Origin: an uncultured Eggerthellaceae bacterium
GTDB taxonomy: Bacteria > Actinomycetota > Coriobacteriia > Coriobacteriales > Eggerthellaceae
NCBI GenBank assembly: GCA_910584145.1
Contig: CAJTXX010000054.1
Location: 1 to 13,480, forward strand
Length of the DNA stretch: 13,480 nucleotides
Reading direction: 5' to 3'
Both the position numbers and the translations under genes were made by a program. Below, one piece after another: positions 6,040 through 13,427 of the stretch; the stretch's first letter is position 1, and each line of letters opens with the position of its first letter. Under the pieces are notes generated by a model. That model was not told where the DNA came from and searched no databases. It saw only the letters and a list, made by a program, of their open reading frames with translations.

Positions 6040-7170
6040 ATGAAGATGGATGCGGAGAGGCTGCATCATACATTCCTCGACCTGGTGGCCATCGAGAGCC
6101 CGTCGCAGCACGAAGCGCAGATGGCGAGCGCTTGCGCTGAGGAGCTGCGCGGCATGGGCTTTCAGGTCTCCTTCGATGATACGGCGGCGCGCACAGGCTC
6201 CGACACGGGCAATCTGATCGCGCGCCTTGCGGGCACGGCGCCGGGCCGGGTGGCTTTCTGCGCGCATATGGACACGGTGCGCCCCTGCGAGGGGATAGCG
6301 GTGGTGCGCGAAGTGCTCGACGGTGCGGAGGTGTACCGCTCCGCCGGGCAGACCATCCTCTCGGCTGACGACAAGGCCGGCGTGGCGGCTATCTTAGAGG
6401 GCGTGCGCGCCGCGGTGGAGAGCGGCCGGCCCCGCCCGGACATAACGGTGCTGCTGACCACCTGCGAGGAGCAGAGCCTGCAAGGCGCATCCGCTCTGGA
6501 TGCGGGCACCTTCGAGCAGGGGACGCCCTGCTTCGTGCTCGACGCCGACGGTGCGCCCGGCTCGATCATAGCCGAGGCGCCGTGCCACTACACCATGAGC
6601 GCTCGCGTGATGGGCCGCGCTGCCCACGCGGGTGTGGAGCCGGAGGCGGGCGTGCCCGCCATACGCATAGCGGCCGAGGCCATAGCGGCCATGCCCCTCG
6701 GCCGCCTCGACGATGCGACCACCGCTAACATCGGCCTGATAGAAGGCGGCGTCGCGGTGAACATCGTACCGGCGTCCTGCATCGTGGAGGGCGAGTGCCG
6801 CTCCATCTTCCGCGAGCGCGCCGAGGCCCAGCGCGCGGCGATGGAGGAGGCCCTGCGCAGCGCCGCTGCGCGCCACGGAGGCAGCGTGGAGGTGGACTGG
6901 GTGCTCGATTACCCCGAGATAGCCTTCGAGGAGGACGACCCGCTGATCGGCCTGCTGCGCCGCGCCATGCGCACCTGCGGTCTGCAACCGGAGCTCCACC
7001 GCACCGGCGGCGGCGCCGACGCGAACGTGCTCGCCAGCAAGGGCGCCCGCGCCATCACGCTGGGCATCGGCATGGCGAACTTCCATTCGACCGAGGAATA
7101 CATCCGCGTGCAAGACCTCGAGAGCACCGCCCGTCTGGTCGAAGCGCTCGTCGAAGAGGCGTGCGAGTAG
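6040..7170 (+). CDS. PepT-like M20-family metallopeptidase
   Basis: This 376-aa protein resembles peptidase T-like (PepT2-type) M20 zinc di- or tripeptidases. The two-metal site is intact: H76 and D78 in FCAHMDTV, bridging D110/D111 in LSADDKAG, the general-base pair E143-E144 in TCEEQS, D168/D170 in LDADG, and a C-terminal H349 in NFHSTEEYI. The dimerisation (lid) domain is the middle segment from about 185 to 290, including GRAAHAGVEPEAGVPAI. It is probably cytoplasmic, with no signal peptide. ATG at 6040 is preferred over the longer frame starting at 6004 because GGAAAGG lies five bases upstream. It sits 73 bases after the pyrophosphatase gene in the same direction and may share its transcript. 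Substrate specificity (peptide or another amide) cannot be fixed from sequence. Confidence 0.88.
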   Translation: MKMDAERLHHTFLDLVAIESPSQHEAQMASACAEELRGMGFQVSFDDTAARTGSDTGNLIARLAGTAPGRVAFCAHMDTVRPCEGIAVVREVLDGAEVYRSAGQTILSADDKAGVAAILEGVRAAVESGRPRPDITVLLTTCEEQSLQGASALDAGTFEQGTPCFVLDADGAPGSIIAEAPCHYTMSARVMGRAAHAGVEPEAGVPAIRIAAEAIAAMPLGRLDDATTANIGLIEGGVAVNIVPASCIVEGECRSIFRERAEAQRAAMEEALRSAAARHGGSVEVDWVLDYPEIAFEEDDPLIGLLRRAMRTCGLQPELHRTGGGADANVLASKGARAITLGIGMANFHSTEEYIRVQDLESTARLVEALVEEACE

Positions 7171-7176
7171 CTCATC

Positions 7177-7216
7177 GCCCGACGCGTTGGCGGCCCGCAG
7201 AGGGCCGCGCTCGGGC
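7177..7216. terminator. hairpin between convergent peptidase and hydrolase genes
   Basis: GCGGCCC (7190-7196) pairs exactly with GGGCCGC (7202-7208) around a 5-base loop. An outer stem GCCCGA (7177-7182)/TCGGGC (7211-7216) extends it. It lies just past the peptidase stop and before the hydrolase stop, a natural place for a bidirectional terminator. Neither side has a T-run, so intrinsic termination would be weak. Confidence 0.4.
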
Positions 7217-7225
7217 TTGCCGCCG

Positions 7226-8020
7226 TCAGGCGACGCTCCCGCTCGTCCAGAACTCCTCGAGAACGGCATTGAACCGCTGTGGCACGTCCATGTTCACGCA
7301 GTGCCCCGCGCCCTCGAATACGACGCGCGAGCACGCAGGCTCGCTCTCCTGCCACATCTCGGTGGCTTTCAGCTCCATCGGGATATCATGCTCGCCGCAG
7401 CCGATCAGCAGAGGATATGCCCGCGCCTGCGGCTGATGCGCGTTCATCATGCGCCCTAAAGAGGCCAGGTACCTGAACGATTTCTTGGGGAAGCGGATGT
7501 TCATCTCGTAGAACGCTTCCTGCGCCTGCGGGGTGTAGGCGGATATCTCCTTGTTCGCGCGGGCGAACCATTCGACCGAGAACAGGGCCTTGAGCATCAG
7601 GAGCATCTGCGCTGCGCCATTCTCCTTCTGCATGCTCGGGTCGACGTTATTGATGTCGTATGCGCCGAAGCAAGCGAGCGAGCGCACCGCCTCCGGGTGC
7701 TCGTTGGCGAAGGCCTGAGCCAGCACCGCCCCGAGCGAGATGCCGACGACGTGCATCTGGTCGATGCGCTCCGCTTCCATGATGTCGGCGATCCAGCGCG
7801 GCATCTTATCGATGCTGTCGCCCTTGCTCGTCTGGGTGGACGCCCCGTGGCCGATGATATCGGGGACGAGGATGTTGTAGCGGCCTCGGAAATGCTCGAT
7901 CTGCGTCTGGAACATATCATGGTCGACGAAGGCAGCATGCAGGAAGAGCACCCACTCGGCTTGCTCCTTCCGGCTGACATAGTACGTGATGGGCGACCCA
8001 TCCAAGCGGCACTGTTCCAT
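7226..8020 (-). CDS. alpha/beta-fold hydrolase
   Basis: This 264-aa protein has the complete alpha/beta hydrolase pattern. The oxyanion-hole strand is VLFLHAAFVDHDMF (about 24-37), and PDIIGHGAS is at 53-61. The nucleophile elbow GISLG has S95, the acid is D212 in GCGEHDIPM, and the catalytic H240 is in EGAGHCVNMD. The cap region (about 125-190) is helical. Similar proteins act as esterases, lactonases or C-C bond hydrolases; the substrate is not predictable. No signal peptide is seen, so it is probably cytoplasmic. The ATG (8018-8020) is preceded on the minus strand by GAGAGG about ten bases upstream, a slightly long spacing. It is divergent from the ribosomal operon and convergent with the peptidase gene. 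Confidence 0.87.
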   Translation of the reverse strand: MEQCRLDGSPITYYVSRKEQAEWVLFLHAAFVDHDMFQTQIEHFRGRYNILVPDIIGHGASTQTSKGDSIDKMPRWIADIMEAERIDQMHVVGISLGAVLAQAFANEHPEAVRSLACFGAYDINNVDPSMQKENGAAQMLLMLKALFSVEWFARANKEISAYTPQAQEAFYEMNIRFPKKSFRYLASLGRMMNAHQPQARAYPLLIGCGEHDIPMELKATEMWQESEPACSRVVFEGAGHCVNMDVPQRFNAVLEEFWTSGSVA

Positions 8021-8096
8021 AGCCTAGCATCCTCTCTTCGTCGATAAGCGCGCTTCGCAAGCCGGCCTTCGAGTTCGAGGGGGCCAGCCGGTGTCG

Positions 8097-8102
8097 AGTA
8101 TA
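8097..8102 (-). promoter_or_regulatory. possible -10 box for the alpha/beta hydrolase gene
   Basis: On the minus strand TATACT sits about 77 bases upstream of the hydrolase ATG. No clear -35 is visible at 16-18 bases. Confidence 0.3.
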
Positions 8103-8184
8103 CCCCTATGACCGCTGGTCATCCCGGTATCACGCGCCTGCCGCCGTTCGTCTGGGGATATGGGCACTCCCGGGTGCGTGGCGT

Positions 8185-8213
8185 TTGACACGCTGGGATG
8201 CTCCCGCTAATAT
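8185..8213 (+). promoter_or_regulatory. strong sigma-70-type promoter of the rpsL operon
   Basis: TTGACA (8185-8190), a 17-bp spacer and TAATAT (8208-8213) form a near-consensus housekeeping promoter. Transcription would start near 8220, giving a leader of about 95 bases before rpsL. This fits an independently transcribed, highly expressed ribosomal operon. Confidence 0.85.
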
Positions 8214-8223
8214 GCAACGTCAC

Positions 8224-8270
8224 GCCTGTTGCGGGCGCTTATTTTTCGCGTGCGTAACTGCAGAACGCAC
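8224..8270 (+). promoter_or_regulatory. rpsL leader structures (T-rich hairpin and 6-bp hairpin)
   Basis: Just after the predicted transcription start, CGCC (8224-8227) and GGCG (8235-8238 region) can pair and are soon followed by TTATTTTT, an attenuator-like arrangement. A second, perfect 6-bp stem GTGCGT (8250-8255)/ACGCAC (8265-8270) follows with a 9-base loop. Either could be a regulatory leader structure. The first stem is short, so attenuation is only suggested. Confidence 0.35.
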
Positions 8271-8314
8271 CTGAAAGATAGCAGTACGTAAGGGAAGTAA
8301 GAAGGAGAGAAGCT

Positions 8315-8686
8315 TTGCCTACAATCAATCAGCTGGTCCGCAAGGGCCGCAAGAAGCAGGTCGACAAGAAGAAGACCCCGGCGCTGAAGGGCAACCCGCA
8401 GAAGCGCGGCGTGTGCACCCGCGTCTACACCACCACCCCGAAGAAGCCGAACTCGGCGCTGCGCAAGGTCTGCCGTGTGCGCCTGGTCAACGGCATGGAG
8501 GTGACGGCATACATCCCCGGCATCGGCCACAACCTGCAGGAGCACTCGATGGTGCTCATCCGCGGCGGCCGTGTGAAGGACCTGCCCGGCGTGCGTTACA
8601 AGGTCATCCGCGCTGCGCTCGACTGCGCACCGGTTGACAACCGCATGCAGGCTCGCAGCCGCTACGGCGCCAAGCGCCCCAAATAA
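8315..8686 (+). CDS. rpsL: 30S ribosomal protein S12
   Basis: This 123-aa full-length S12 is a decoding-centre protein of the small subunit (MPTINQLVRKGRKK...). The conserved loops TPKKPNSALRK (K43) and GGRVKDLPGVRY (K88, D89) carry the residues typical of streptomycin-sensitive alleles; D89 is the site methylthiolated in many bacteria. Translation starts at TTG (8315-8317), seven bases after a strong AAGGAG; no ATG is available in frame. It is the first gene of the str-type operon, about 95 bases from the predicted transcription start. Confidence 0.98.
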   Translation: MPTINQLVRKGRKKQVDKKKTPALKGNPQKRGVCTRVYTTTPKKPNSALRKVCRVRLVNGMEVTAYIPGIGHNLQEHSMVLIRGGRVKDLPGVRYKVIRAALDCAPVDNRMQARSRYGAKRPK

Positions 8687-8689
8687 CCA

Positions 8690-8746
8690 GTCATTAAGCC
8701 GCGCGGGCCGCATGGAGGCGGCCTAATGACGGGCAAGAGGATGCCC
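8690..8746 (+). promoter_or_regulatory. structured rpsL-rpsG intercistronic region (possible S7 autoregulatory site)
   Basis: GTCATTA (8690-8696) pairs with TAATGAC (8724-8730). Inside it GCCGC (8698-8702) pairs with GCGGC (8718-8722) across one A-C mismatch. An alternative inner stem GGCCGC (8706-8711)/GCGGCC (8718-8723) competes for the same 3' arm. A second hairpin GGGCA (8731-8735)/TGCCC (8742-8746) follows. There is no T-run, so it is not a terminator. In Escherichia coli the rpsL-rpsG gap is where S7 represses translation; the same role here is inference. Confidence 0.55.
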
Positions 8747-8778
8747 GCCCGAAGCGCGCAGAGGAAAAGGAGACACGC

Positions 8779-9249
8779 ATGCCACGTCGTGCAGCAGCAT
8801 CCCGGCGCGAGGTTCAGCCGGATCCGAAATTCAACAACCGCCTGGTCACCCAGCTGACCAACAAGATCATGCTCGACGGCAAGAAGTCGCTGGCCGAGCG
8901 CATCGTCTACGGCGCCTTCGATCTCGTCGAGGAGAAGACCGGCGAAGACCCGCTGTCCGTGTTCAAGAAGGCCATGGACAACGTTCGCCCCACGCTCGAG
9001 TGCAAGCCCAAGCGCGTCGGCGGCGCGACCTACCAGGTGCCCATGGAGGTGAACTCCCGCCGCGCTACCACGCTGGCCATCCGCTGGATCGTGGACTACA
9101 GCCGCAGCCGCAAGGAGCACACCATGAAGGAGCGCCTGGCGAACGAGATCATCGACGCTTCCAACAACACCGGCGCTGCCGTGAAGAAGCGCGAGGATAT
9201 GTACAAGATGGCCGAGGCGAACCGCGCCTTCTCGCACTATCGCTTCTAG
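8779..9249 (+). CDS. rpsG: 30S ribosomal protein S7
   Basis: This 156-aa protein is the normal bacterial S7 length. It nucleates assembly of the 30S head and contacts tRNA at the E site. The sequence is typical (MPRRAAASRREVQPDPKFNNRLV..., RRATTLAIRWIV, ending in AEANRAFSHYRF). ATG is preceded by AAAAGGAG at a good distance. It lies 92 bases after rpsL, with structured RNA between, and 13 bases before fusA. Confidence 0.98.
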   Translation: MPRRAAASRREVQPDPKFNNRLVTQLTNKIMLDGKKSLAERIVYGAFDLVEEKTGEDPLSVFKKAMDNVRPTLECKPKRVGGATYQVPMEVNSRRATTLAIRWIVDYSRSRKEHTMKERLANEIIDASNNTGAAVKKREDMYKMAEANRAFSHYRF

Positions 9250-9262
9250 GCAGGGGTAGAAC

Positions 9263-11380
9263 ATGGCAAAACTGGAACTGAAAGATACGCGCAACTTCGG
9301 GATCATGGCCCACATCGACGCGGGCAAGACCACCACGACCGAGCGTATCCTGTATTACACGGGCAAGACCCACAAGATCGGCGAGGTGCACGACGGCGCT
9401 GCCACCATGGACTGGATGGTCCAGGAGCAGGAGCGCGGTGTGACCATCACCTCCGCCGCTACCACGTGCTATTGGAAGTACCCCCGCGGCGAGGAAGAGG
9501 GCAAGGAGTACCGCTTCCAGATCATCGACACCCCGGGCCACGTCGACTTCACCGCTGAGGTGGAGCGCTCGCTGCGCGTGCTCGACGGCACCGTGGCTGT
9601 GTTCGACGCGGTGGCCGGCGTGCAGCCGCAGTCCGAGACGGTGTGGCGTCAGGCCGAGCGCTATGGCGTGCCCCGCATCGCCTTCATCAACAAGTACGAC
9701 CGCGTGGGCGCCGACTACTTCCACGCCATCCAGACCATGCGCGACCGCTTGGACGCGCCGGCATACGCCGCGCAGCTGCCGATGGGCGCCGAGGACCAGT
9801 TCTGGGGCATCGTCGACCTGGTCACCATGACCGCGTGGGACTTCAAGGCCGACGACAAGGGCATGACCTACCCCGAGCCGATGGGCGCCATCCCCGAGGA
9901 GTTCGCCGCTGACGCCGAGATCTACCGCCAGGAGCTGCTGGAGGCCGCCGCCGACTGCGACGACGACCTGATGGAGAAGGTGCTCATGGAGGAAGAGGTG
10001 ACGGTCGAGGAGTTCAAGGCTGCCATCCGCAAGGGCGTCATCGCCTGCAAGCTCAACCCCGTGTTCGTGGGCAGCGCCTACAAGAACAAGGGCGTGCAGG
10101 AGATGCTCGACGCTGTGGTGGATTACCTGCCCAGCCCCGTTGATATCCCTGCCATCACCGGCGTGAACCCCAAGACCGACGCCGAGGAGGACCGTCCGGC
10201 CGACCCGAAGGCGCCGTTCGCCAGCCTCGCGTTCAAGATCATGACCGACCCCTATGTGGGCAAGCTGACCTACCTGCGCTGCTATTCCGGTACGCTCGAC
10301 AAGGGCAGCTACGTGCACAACGCCGTGAAGGACAAGAAGGAGCGCATCGGGCGCCTGCTCCAGATGCACTCCAACCAGCAGATCGACGTGGATAAGTGCA
10401 CCGCGGGCGACATCGTGGCCGTGGTGGGCCTGAAGGACACCTCCACCGGCGACACGCTGTGCGACGAGGCGCATCCCATCATCCTGGAGAGCATGCAGTT
10501 CGCCGATCCCGTCATCGACATCGCTGTGGAGCCTAAGACGAAGGCCGAGCAGGACAAGATGGCCATCGCCCTGCAGAAGCTCGCCGAGGAGGACCCGACC
10601 TTCCGCGTGTCCACCAACCATGAGACCGGCCAGACCATCATCGCCGGCATGGGCGAGCTGCACCTGGAGATCATCATCGACCGCCTGCTGCGCGAGTTCA
10701 AGGTGGAGGCGAACGTGGGCAAGCCGCAGGTCGCCTACCGCGAGCGCCCCGGCCACGAGGTGCTGAACGCCGAGGGTAAGTTCGTCCGCCAGTCGGGCGG
10801 CCACGGCCAGTACGGCCATGCGGTCATCAACATGTACCCGCAGGAGGCCGGCGCCGGCTACGAGTTCGAGAACAAGATCGTCGGCGGCGTCATCCCGAAG
10901 GAGTTCATCCCCGCGGTGGACAAGGGCATCCAGGAGGCGCTGAACTCCGGCGTGCTCGCTGGCTACCCGGTGGAGGACATCAAGGTGGAGCTCATCGACG
11001 GCAGCTACCACGAGGTCGACTCGTCCGAGGCGGCGTTCAAGGTGGCGGGCAGCATGGCCATCAAGGACGCGCTGAAAAAGTCCGACCCGGTCATCCTCGA
11101 GCCCGTCATGGCCGTCGAGGTGGAGACCCCCGAGGAGTACACGGGCTTCGTCATGGGCGATATCCCGGGCCGCCGCGGCGTCATCCAAGGCCAGGAGCAG
11201 CGCGGCAACGCCGTTGCCATCAGCTCGAAGGTACCGCTGAGCAACATGTTCGGCTATGCGACCGACCTGCGTTCTGGCACTCAGGGACGCGCGGTCTATA
11301 CCATGCAGTTCGACTCGTACGAGCCGGTTCCGAAGAATGTGGCAACTGAGATAATCAGCAAGGCCGGCGGCAACGCCTAA
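9263..11380 (+). CDS. fusA: elongation factor G
   Basis: This 705-aa GTPase drives ribosomal translocation and, with ribosome recycling factor, recycling. G-domain motifs are AHIDAGKTTTTE (16-27), RGVTITSA (switch I end), DTPGHVDF (G3) and NKYDRVGADY (G4, where most EF-Gs have NKMD). Domain II, domain III (MGELHLEIIIDRL), domain IV with its tip loop RQSGGHGQYGH, and domain V ending KNVATEIISKAGG are all present, so the gene is full length. Domain V reads GDIPGRRGVIQGQEQ where many EF-Gs have a GD-(I/L)-NSRRG form. ATG follows an AGGGG ribosome binding site, 13 bases after rpsG. rpsJ, not tuf, comes next after 23 bases. Confidence 0.98.
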   Translation: MAKLELKDTRNFGIMAHIDAGKTTTTERILYYTGKTHKIGEVHDGAATMDWMVQEQERGVTITSAATTCYWKYPRGEEEGKEYRFQIIDTPGHVDFTAEVERSLRVLDGTVAVFDAVAGVQPQSETVWRQAERYGVPRIAFINKYDRVGADYFHAIQTMRDRLDAPAYAAQLPMGAEDQFWGIVDLVTMTAWDFKADDKGMTYPEPMGAIPEEFAADAEIYRQELLEAAADCDDDLMEKVLMEEEVTVEEFKAAIRKGVIACKLNPVFVGSAYKNKGVQEMLDAVVDYLPSPVDIPAITGVNPKTDAEEDRPADPKAPFASLAFKIMTDPYVGKLTYLRCYSGTLDKGSYVHNAVKDKKERIGRLLQMHSNQQIDVDKCTAGDIVAVVGLKDTSTGDTLCDEAHPIILESMQFADPVIDIAVEPKTKAEQDKMAIALQKLAEEDPTFRVSTNHETGQTIIAGMGELHLEIIIDRLLREFKVEANVGKPQVAYRERPGHEVLNAEGKFVRQSGGHGQYGHAVINMYPQEAGAGYEFENKIVGGVIPKEFIPAVDKGIQEALNSGVLAGYPVEDIKVELIDGSYHEVDSSEAAFKVAGSMAIKDALKKSDPVILEPVMAVEVETPEEYTGFVMGDIPGRRGVIQGQEQRGNAVAISSKVPLSNMFGYATDLRSGTQGRAVYTMQFDSYEPVPKNVATEIISKAGGNA

Positions 11381-11403
11381 GGCAGCTGGAAGGAGAATAC
11401 CAA

Positions 11404-11712
11404 GTGGCTAATCAAAAGATCCGCATCCGCCTGAAGGGCTACGATCACGAGATAGTGGACCAGTCCACGAAGCTGATCGTGGATACCGCCCAAAAGACCG
11501 GTGCCAAGATTTCCGGACCCATCCCGCTGCCGACCGAGCGCAACATGTACTGCGTCATCCGCTCGCCCCACGTGGACAAGGATTCCCGCGAGCAGTTCGA
11601 GATGCGCACGCACAAGCGCCTGATCGACATCCTGGAGCCCACGCCCAACACCGTGGATTCCCTGATGCGCCTCGATCTTCCGGCTGGCGTCGACATCGAG
11701 ATAAAGCTGTAG
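11404..11712 (+). CDS. rpsJ: 30S ribosomal protein S10 (NusE)
   Basis: This 102-aa full-length S10 is a 30S head protein and, as NusE, a transcription antitermination factor. Characteristic segments are IRIRLKGYDHEIVD, GPIPLPTERNMYCVIRSPHVDKDSREQFE and the ending LPAGVDIEIKL. It starts with GTG, eight bases after AAGGAG. It follows fusA by 23 bases, and its stop codon TAG overlaps the AGGAGG ribosome binding site of rplC. Confidence 0.98.
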   Translation: MANQKIRIRLKGYDHEIVDQSTKLIVDTAQKTGAKISGPIPLPTERNMYCVIRSPHVDKDSREQFEMRTHKRLIDILEPTPNTVDSLMRLDLPAGVDIEIKL

Positions 11713-11722
11713 GAGGCGCGCA

Positions 11723-12361
11723 ATGGCTATGAATGAGATTTACGGCAAGAAGCTGGGCATGACCCAGGTCTACACCGAGGACGATGTGCTGGTGCCCGTC
11801 ACCGTCATCCAGGCTGAGCCGAACAAGGTCTGCCAGGTGAAGACGACCGACACCGACGGCTACGAGGCCGTGCAGGTGGGCTTCGGCTACATCAAGCCCC
11901 AAAAGGTGAACAAGCCCATGAAGGGCCACTTCGACAAGCAGGGTGCAGAGCCCAAGCGCTACCTGCGCGAGATCCGCGTGGAGAACGCCGCTGAGTACAG
12001 CGTGGGCGACGAGCAGACCGTTGCCGCCTTCAACGAGGTGGCGAAGGTGGATGTCACCGGCACCAGCAAGGGCAAGGGCTTCGCCGGCGTCATCAAGCGC
12101 TACGGCTTCGGCGGCGGCCCGGGCGGCCACGGCGCCCACTTCCACCGCGCTCCCGGCTCGGTCGGCCAGTGCGCTACGCCCTCCCGCGTTTTCAAGGGCG
12201 TCCGCCTTCCCGGCCACATGGGCTGTGACACGGTCACCGTGCTGAACCTAGACGTTATGCGCATCGACGAGGACCAGAACCTGATACTCGTGAAGGGCGC
12301 GGTCCCCGGCGGCAAGAACGGCATCGTGCGCGTGCGCGTGGCCAAGTCGCTGAACCTGTAA
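11723..12361 (+). CDS. rplC: 50S ribosomal protein L3
   Basis: This 212-aa L3 is an early-assembly large-subunit protein reaching the peptidyl-transferase centre. It begins with the characteristic YGKKLGMTQVY and has the extended loop GFGGGPGGHGAHFHRAPGSVGQCATPSRVFKG that carries the protein into the 23S core, followed by LPGHMG. ATG at 11723 lies six bases after AGGAGG. It is ten bases from rpsJ and eleven from rplD, a tightly packed operon. Confidence 0.98.
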   Translation: MAMNEIYGKKLGMTQVYTEDDVLVPVTVIQAEPNKVCQVKTTDTDGYEAVQVGFGYIKPQKVNKPMKGHFDKQGAEPKRYLREIRVENAAEYSVGDEQTVAAFNEVAKVDVTGTSKGKGFAGVIKRYGFGGGPGGHGAHFHRAPGSVGQCATPSRVFKGVRLPGHMGCDTVTVLNLDVMRIDEDQNLILVKGAVPGGKNGIVRVRVAKSLNL

Positions 12362-12372
12362 GGAGCAAGATA

Positions 12373-12999
12373 ATGGCAACACTTGAGATAAAGGACGCAA
12401 AGGGCAAGGCCGCCGGCAACGCCGACCTGAGCGATGCCATCTTCGGCATCGAGCCCAACATGCATGTGATGCATCGCACGGTGAAGGCCCAGCAGGCCGA
12501 TTGGCGACAGGGCACCGCGAACACCAAGACCCGCCGCCATGTCAGCGGCGGCGGCAAGAAGCCGTGGCGCCAGAAGGGCACCGGTCGCGCCCGCCAGGGC
12601 ACCATCCGCGCACCGCAATGGCGCGGTGGCGGCGTGGTGTTCGGCCCGCACAGCCGCAGCTATCACCAGAAGGTGAACAAGAAGGAGATCAAGCTGGCTA
12701 TGCGCAGCGCGCTGTCTGCGAAGCTGGCTGACGGCGAGATGATCATCGTGAAGCCCTTCGGCTTCGAGAAGCCGCACACGAAGGACGCGGTGGCTATCCT
12801 GAAGGCCCTCGGCATCGACGGTCAGCGCATCACGCTGGTCATCGAGAACGAGGATGTGGAGACGTTCCTGTCGTTCCGCAACATCCCTTCGGTGGACATC
12901 CTGCCCGTGAACGATATCAACACCTATGAGATCCTCGATAACAAGAAGATCGTTATCGTGGAGCCGTGCCTGAAGTACATCGAGGAGGTGCTGGCATAA
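12373..12999 (+). CDS. rplD: 50S ribosomal protein L4
   Basis: This 208-aa L4 lines the peptide exit tunnel; in Escherichia coli it also represses the S10 operon. The extended loop is seen in NTKTRRHVSGGGKKPWRQKGTGRARQGTIRAPQWRGGGVVFGP (as short conserved pieces). The C-terminal globular part includes VDILPVNDINTYEILDNKKIV. ATG follows AAGGAG. Its TAA stop shares one base with the rplW ATG (TAATG), so the two are likely translationally coupled. Confidence 0.97.
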   Translation: MATLEIKDAKGKAAGNADLSDAIFGIEPNMHVMHRTVKAQQADWRQGTANTKTRRHVSGGGKKPWRQKGTGRARQGTIRAPQWRGGGVVFGPHSRSYHQKVNKKEIKLAMRSALSAKLADGEMIIVKPFGFEKPHTKDAVAILKALGIDGQRITLVIENEDVETFLSFRNIPSVDILPVNDINTYEILDNKKIVIVEPCLKYIEEVLA

Positions 13000-13286
13000 T
13001 GCAACGCGATCCCCGCGAGATCATCATCCGCCCCATCATCTCGGAGCATAGCTACGACGTGCTAGAGAACAACGTCTACACGTTCGAGGTGGCCAAGGAT
13101 GCGAACAAGATCGAGATCCGTAACGCCGTGGAGGCTATCTTCGACGTGAAGGTGACGAAGGTGAACACCCTGAACGTGAAGCCGAAGCCGAAGCGCGTGC
13201 GCTACCAGAAGGGCCTGACCCGCACCTGGAAGAAGGCTATGGTGACGCTGGCCGAGGGCGACGAGATCGCCATCTTCGCAAGCTAG
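12999..13286 (+). CDS. rplW: 50S ribosomal protein L23
   Basis: This 95-aa L23 sits at the tunnel exit, where it docks trigger factor and SRP. Typical segments are IIRPIISEHSYDVLENNVYTFEVAKDANK (in part), VEAIFDVKVTKVNT and GLTRTWKKAMVTLAEGDEI. The ATG at 12999-13001, overlapping the rplD stop by one base, is preferred over an upstream in-frame GTG at 12966: it gives the standard N-terminus and follows GGAGGTG. It is the last gene before a strong terminator. rplB does not follow within the remaining 194 bases. Confidence 0.96.
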   Translation: MQRDPREIIIRPIISEHSYDVLENNVYTFEVAKDANKIEIRNAVEAIFDVKVTKVNTLNVKPKPKRVRYQKGLTRTWKKAMVTLAEGDEIAIFAS

Positions 13287-13324
13287 CGTCGTGCCGCGAT
13301 GGCGGCCCTGTGAAATGCTCGAAC

Positions 13325-13358
13325 AAGAGCGGCGCCCGTCGATCGGGTGCCGCTCTTT
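13325..13358 (+). terminator. strong intrinsic terminator after rplW
   Basis: A 14-bp stem (AAGAGCGGCGCCCG, 13325-13338, with CGGGTGCCGCTCTT, 13344-13357) has one G-T pair and a 5-base loop TCGAT. It ends in a short TTT run followed by CATT. It lies 38 bases past the rplW stop. The T-run is short, but the stem is very stable. It marks the end of the ribosomal transcript here. Confidence 0.85.
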
Positions 13359-13398
13359 CATTGGAGGCCCGCGCGAACCTCCCTTCGTCTCGAATGGT

Positions 13399-13427
13399 TT
13401 TCTAAAAGAATCTGAACTTTCTAAAAG
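13399..13427. repeat. 10-bp direct repeat TTTCTAAAAG, two copies
   Basis: TTTCTAAAAG occurs at 13399-13408 and again at 13418-13427, 19 bases apart centre to centre (about two helical turns). They lie in an AT-richer tract after the terminator. The spacing fits paired protein-binding sites for whatever lies beyond the window, or the edge of an inserted segment. No coding sequence could be supported from 13287 to 13480. Confidence 0.4.

Noticed and set aside
4535..6041. Two long minus-strand frames (410 and 484 aa) opposite the pyrophosphatase gene
   Set aside because: Both are antisense shadows of a gene with complete catalytic and CBS motifs; their compositions are non-protein-like (Ser/Arg- or His/Arg-rich).
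9149..11188. 679-aa open frame on the minus strand opposite fusA
   Set aside because: It is the antisense shadow of fusA, made possible by GC-rich codon bias. Its Leu/Val/His/Asp-rich sequence resembles no family, and it overlaps unmistakable EF-G.
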